DNA from: an uncultured Bacteroides sp.
GTDB lineage: Bacteria > Bacteroidota > Bacteroidia > Bacteroidales > Bacteroidaceae
DNA: 16,474 nt
Direction of reading: 5' to 3'
NCBI RefSeq assembly: GCF_949298305.1
Contig: NZ_CASFWU010000094.1
Coordinates: 1 to 16,474 of the forward strand
Every line of letters begins with the position of its first letter. Position 1 is the first letter of the stretch. A model generated the notes under the pieces. The model ran no database searches. It worked only from the letters and a program-made list of their open reading frames with translations, and had not been told where the DNA came from. Below are positions 16,110-16,474 of this stretch, piece by piece. Made by a program: the position numbers and the translations under genes.

Positions 16110-16323
16110 GTGATTGCCTGCATAAATCGGGCGCTTTGTCGGCTCTTTTTTCCCTGTCGGGGCAAGGCATTTCTTTCTTGTGAGCCTTCAGGCATGGGGA
16201 AACGGCTGTTTTTCCTTCGCCAATCATCAGCCGCCTCTTCTCCGCGCGGCAGCCGTCGTTTCCCCGCAGATTCCCGTTTCAACCTGCCGTCTGTTCTCTT
16301 CCGCAGGATCTTTGTACCGTTCT
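16110..16323. other. Non-coding stretch upstream of GH31
   Basis: This 214-bp stretch lies between the GH31 promoter and the tandem array. I see no credible gene, RNA or repeat in it; the open frames that cross it lack family resemblance and run into the repeat array. Confidence 0.5.
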
Positions 16324-16455
16324 TGGACGATGCAGGCATGGCCCGTGGACGATGCAGGCATGGTCTGTGGACGAAGCAAGCATGGTCTGTGGACGAAGCA
16401 AGCATGCTCCGAAGACGATGCAAGCATGCTCCGAAGACACTGCAAGCGCGGTTTT
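16324..16455. repeat. 22-bp tandem array (array D), five good copies and one degenerate
   Basis: Exact 22-bp units start at 16324, 16346, 16368, 16390 and 16412, with a decayed sixth at 16434. The core is GGACGATGCAGGCATG, drifting stepwise to AGACGATGCAAGCATG from left to right; neighbouring copies differ by only a few bases, and changes are inherited along the array as in serial duplication. There are no spacers. The period is not a multiple of three, so it is unlikely to encode a repeat protein. It lies about 270 bp upstream of the GH31 start. Confidence 0.9.
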
Positions 16456-16474
16456 CACGCCCTTTTTGCCCTCT

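Noticed and set aside
16227..16445. Minus-strand frames with repeated ACFVHRPC-like peptides at the right edge
   Set aside because: The peptide repetition is a by-product of the 22-bp DNA repeat. Because 22 is not a multiple of three the peptide register changes between copies, unlike a real repeat protein.
16324..16455. CRISPR array
   Set aside because: The units abut directly with no spacers, are shorter than CRISPR repeats, drift along the array, and there are no cas genes.

Overview
This window looks like a chromosomal segment of a Bacteroidales bacterium, most likely Bacteroidaceae. The grounds are the split FtcD/FchA histidine-degradation genes beside hutI and hutH, matches to the Bacteroides -7 promoter element (TAnnTTTG) upstream of several genes, little use of strong Shine-Dalgarno sites, and a secreted GH31 glycosidase. 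Coding DNA is GC-rich by eye, which suits a high-GC member of the order rather than B. thetaiotaomicron itself. Species cannot be resolved.

Layout. 1-171: end of an intergenic region with two copies of a CT-rich repeat, each ending in a hairpin. 172-4658 (+): histidine utilisation genes ftcD, hutI, fchA, hutH. A 303-bp gap carrying a 22-bp tandem array and a second promoter candidate separates hutI from fchA. hutU (urocanate hydratase) is absent here and may lie upstream. Together these genes turn histidine into glutamate and pass the formimino carbon to tetrahydrofolate. A strong hairpin follows hutH. 4819-5487 (+): a TetR-type regulator with its own promoter. 5623-7054 (-): araC-type regulator followed by a flavin reductase-family gene. 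7370-13080 (+): a tripartite RND efflux operon (lipoprotein adaptor, inner-membrane pump, outer-membrane factor), divergent from the araC gene. 13081-13479: a 399-bp convergent junction packed with palindromes and short tandem repeats. 13480-16056 (-): a secreted GH31 alpha-glycosidase. 16057-16474: its upstream region, ending in another 22-bp tandem array.

Two genes appear damaged although their neighbours look intact. HutI lacks about 35 internal residues covering the beta-strand between the HADE/ADHL metal-site strands and the TDxNPG strand. The outer-membrane factor gene has a frameshift best explained by loss of about 19 nt. If real, the first would block histidine catabolism at imidazolonepropionate and the second would leave the efflux pump without its own exit duct. 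Both could instead be assembly errors.

The least explained signal is non-coding. Four arrays in three separate intergenic regions have unrelated-looking units but nearly the same period (22, 21, 22 and 22 bp), and there is a hint of a shared core. They are not CRISPR arrays and do not encode protein. I found no clear new multi-gene system.
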